From Ophiura sarsii (taxonomy: Eukaryota; Echinodermata; Ophiuroidea; Amphilepidida; Ophiuridae), in the NCBI GenBank assembly GCA_035610835.1, contig CM069449.1:10435855-10499854 (forward strand): DNA of 64,000 bases, written 5' to 3'. The position numbers and the translations under genes are program-made. Below the pieces are notes generated by a model that saw only the letters and a program-made list of their open reading frames with translations, did not search any database and had not been told where the DNA came from. The stretch's first letter is position 1; each line of letters opens with the position of its first letter. This document shows positions 63,849 through 64,000 of this stretch, piece after piece.

Positions 63849-64000
63849 GTAAGTGGAAACATGTTTGACTAAATCTTGCTAGACGTCCCGTACGGAATAA
63901 ACCGTGTGCTACTACAATATATTTTAATTGTTATGAGCATGCGCACATCATTTACGGGACGTCTTGCAAGAAATTGCCAAAAGTTTGACAAAGCATGTTG

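Overview
The window is animal nuclear DNA. It has split genes with GT-AG introns, metazoan-only domain combinations (receptor tyrosine kinase, Frizzled cysteine-rich domain, Ig, FN3) and a dense load of transposons, satellites and microsatellites. It is not bacterial or viral. The domain mix and the Ty3-type and L2-type elements suggest a marine invertebrate, most likely a deuterostome (echinoderm, hemichordate or amphioxus grade), but the species cannot be fixed from sequence alone.

Region 1 (1-11.6 kb): the 3' half of a plus-strand receptor tyrosine kinase gene. Six exons run from the kinase hinge to the stop codon ([17 protein letters not shown] and DVWSFG motifs). The C-terminal tail is built of 39-residue (117-bp) tandem repeats. 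The introns hold an L2-like LINE tail, 75 uninterrupted TTG triplets next to a splice acceptor, a Ty3-type LTR element with 5-bp target duplication, a tRNA-like foldback, and a 27-bp satellite that has captured and copied part of a kinase exon.

Region 2 (11.6-23.3 kb): no host gene recognised. It holds a dead L2-like LINE, several nested inverted-repeat DNA elements, a palindromic MITE and two TTAA-type MITEs.

Region 3 (23.3-64 kb): a second plus-strand gene, 19 exons in the window, open at both ends. The exons were linked by matching intron phases. They encode a modular extracellular protein in the order Ig, Frizzled CRD, Frizzled CRD, FN3, Ig, Frizzled CRD, then an acidic FG-GAP/VCBS-like 'DYCR' module. 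I do not know a described protein with this order. Its ~17-kb intron (31.9-48.9 kb) holds a broken minus-strand gene, split by a 13.2-kb CACTA-like transposon. That transposon carries a decayed five-exon minus-strand gene and further nested MITEs, LINE and SINE pieces.

A theme across the window is a set of inverted-repeat elements that start with CAC (one copy end with TAC), are flanked by a 2-bp duplication (TA, TG or CT), and are mostly filled near their ends with arrays of an element-specific short motif (GGGTCA, GTTAA, TTTACCC, GGATCAAA, GACGCACC, TTACATA). Seven or more copies of this design are present, some nested in each other.

The two plus-strand genes lie in the same direction. They may be parts of a receptor cluster: the first shows only a kinase end and the second only an ectodomain. 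Whether the second also ends in a kinase lies beyond the window.
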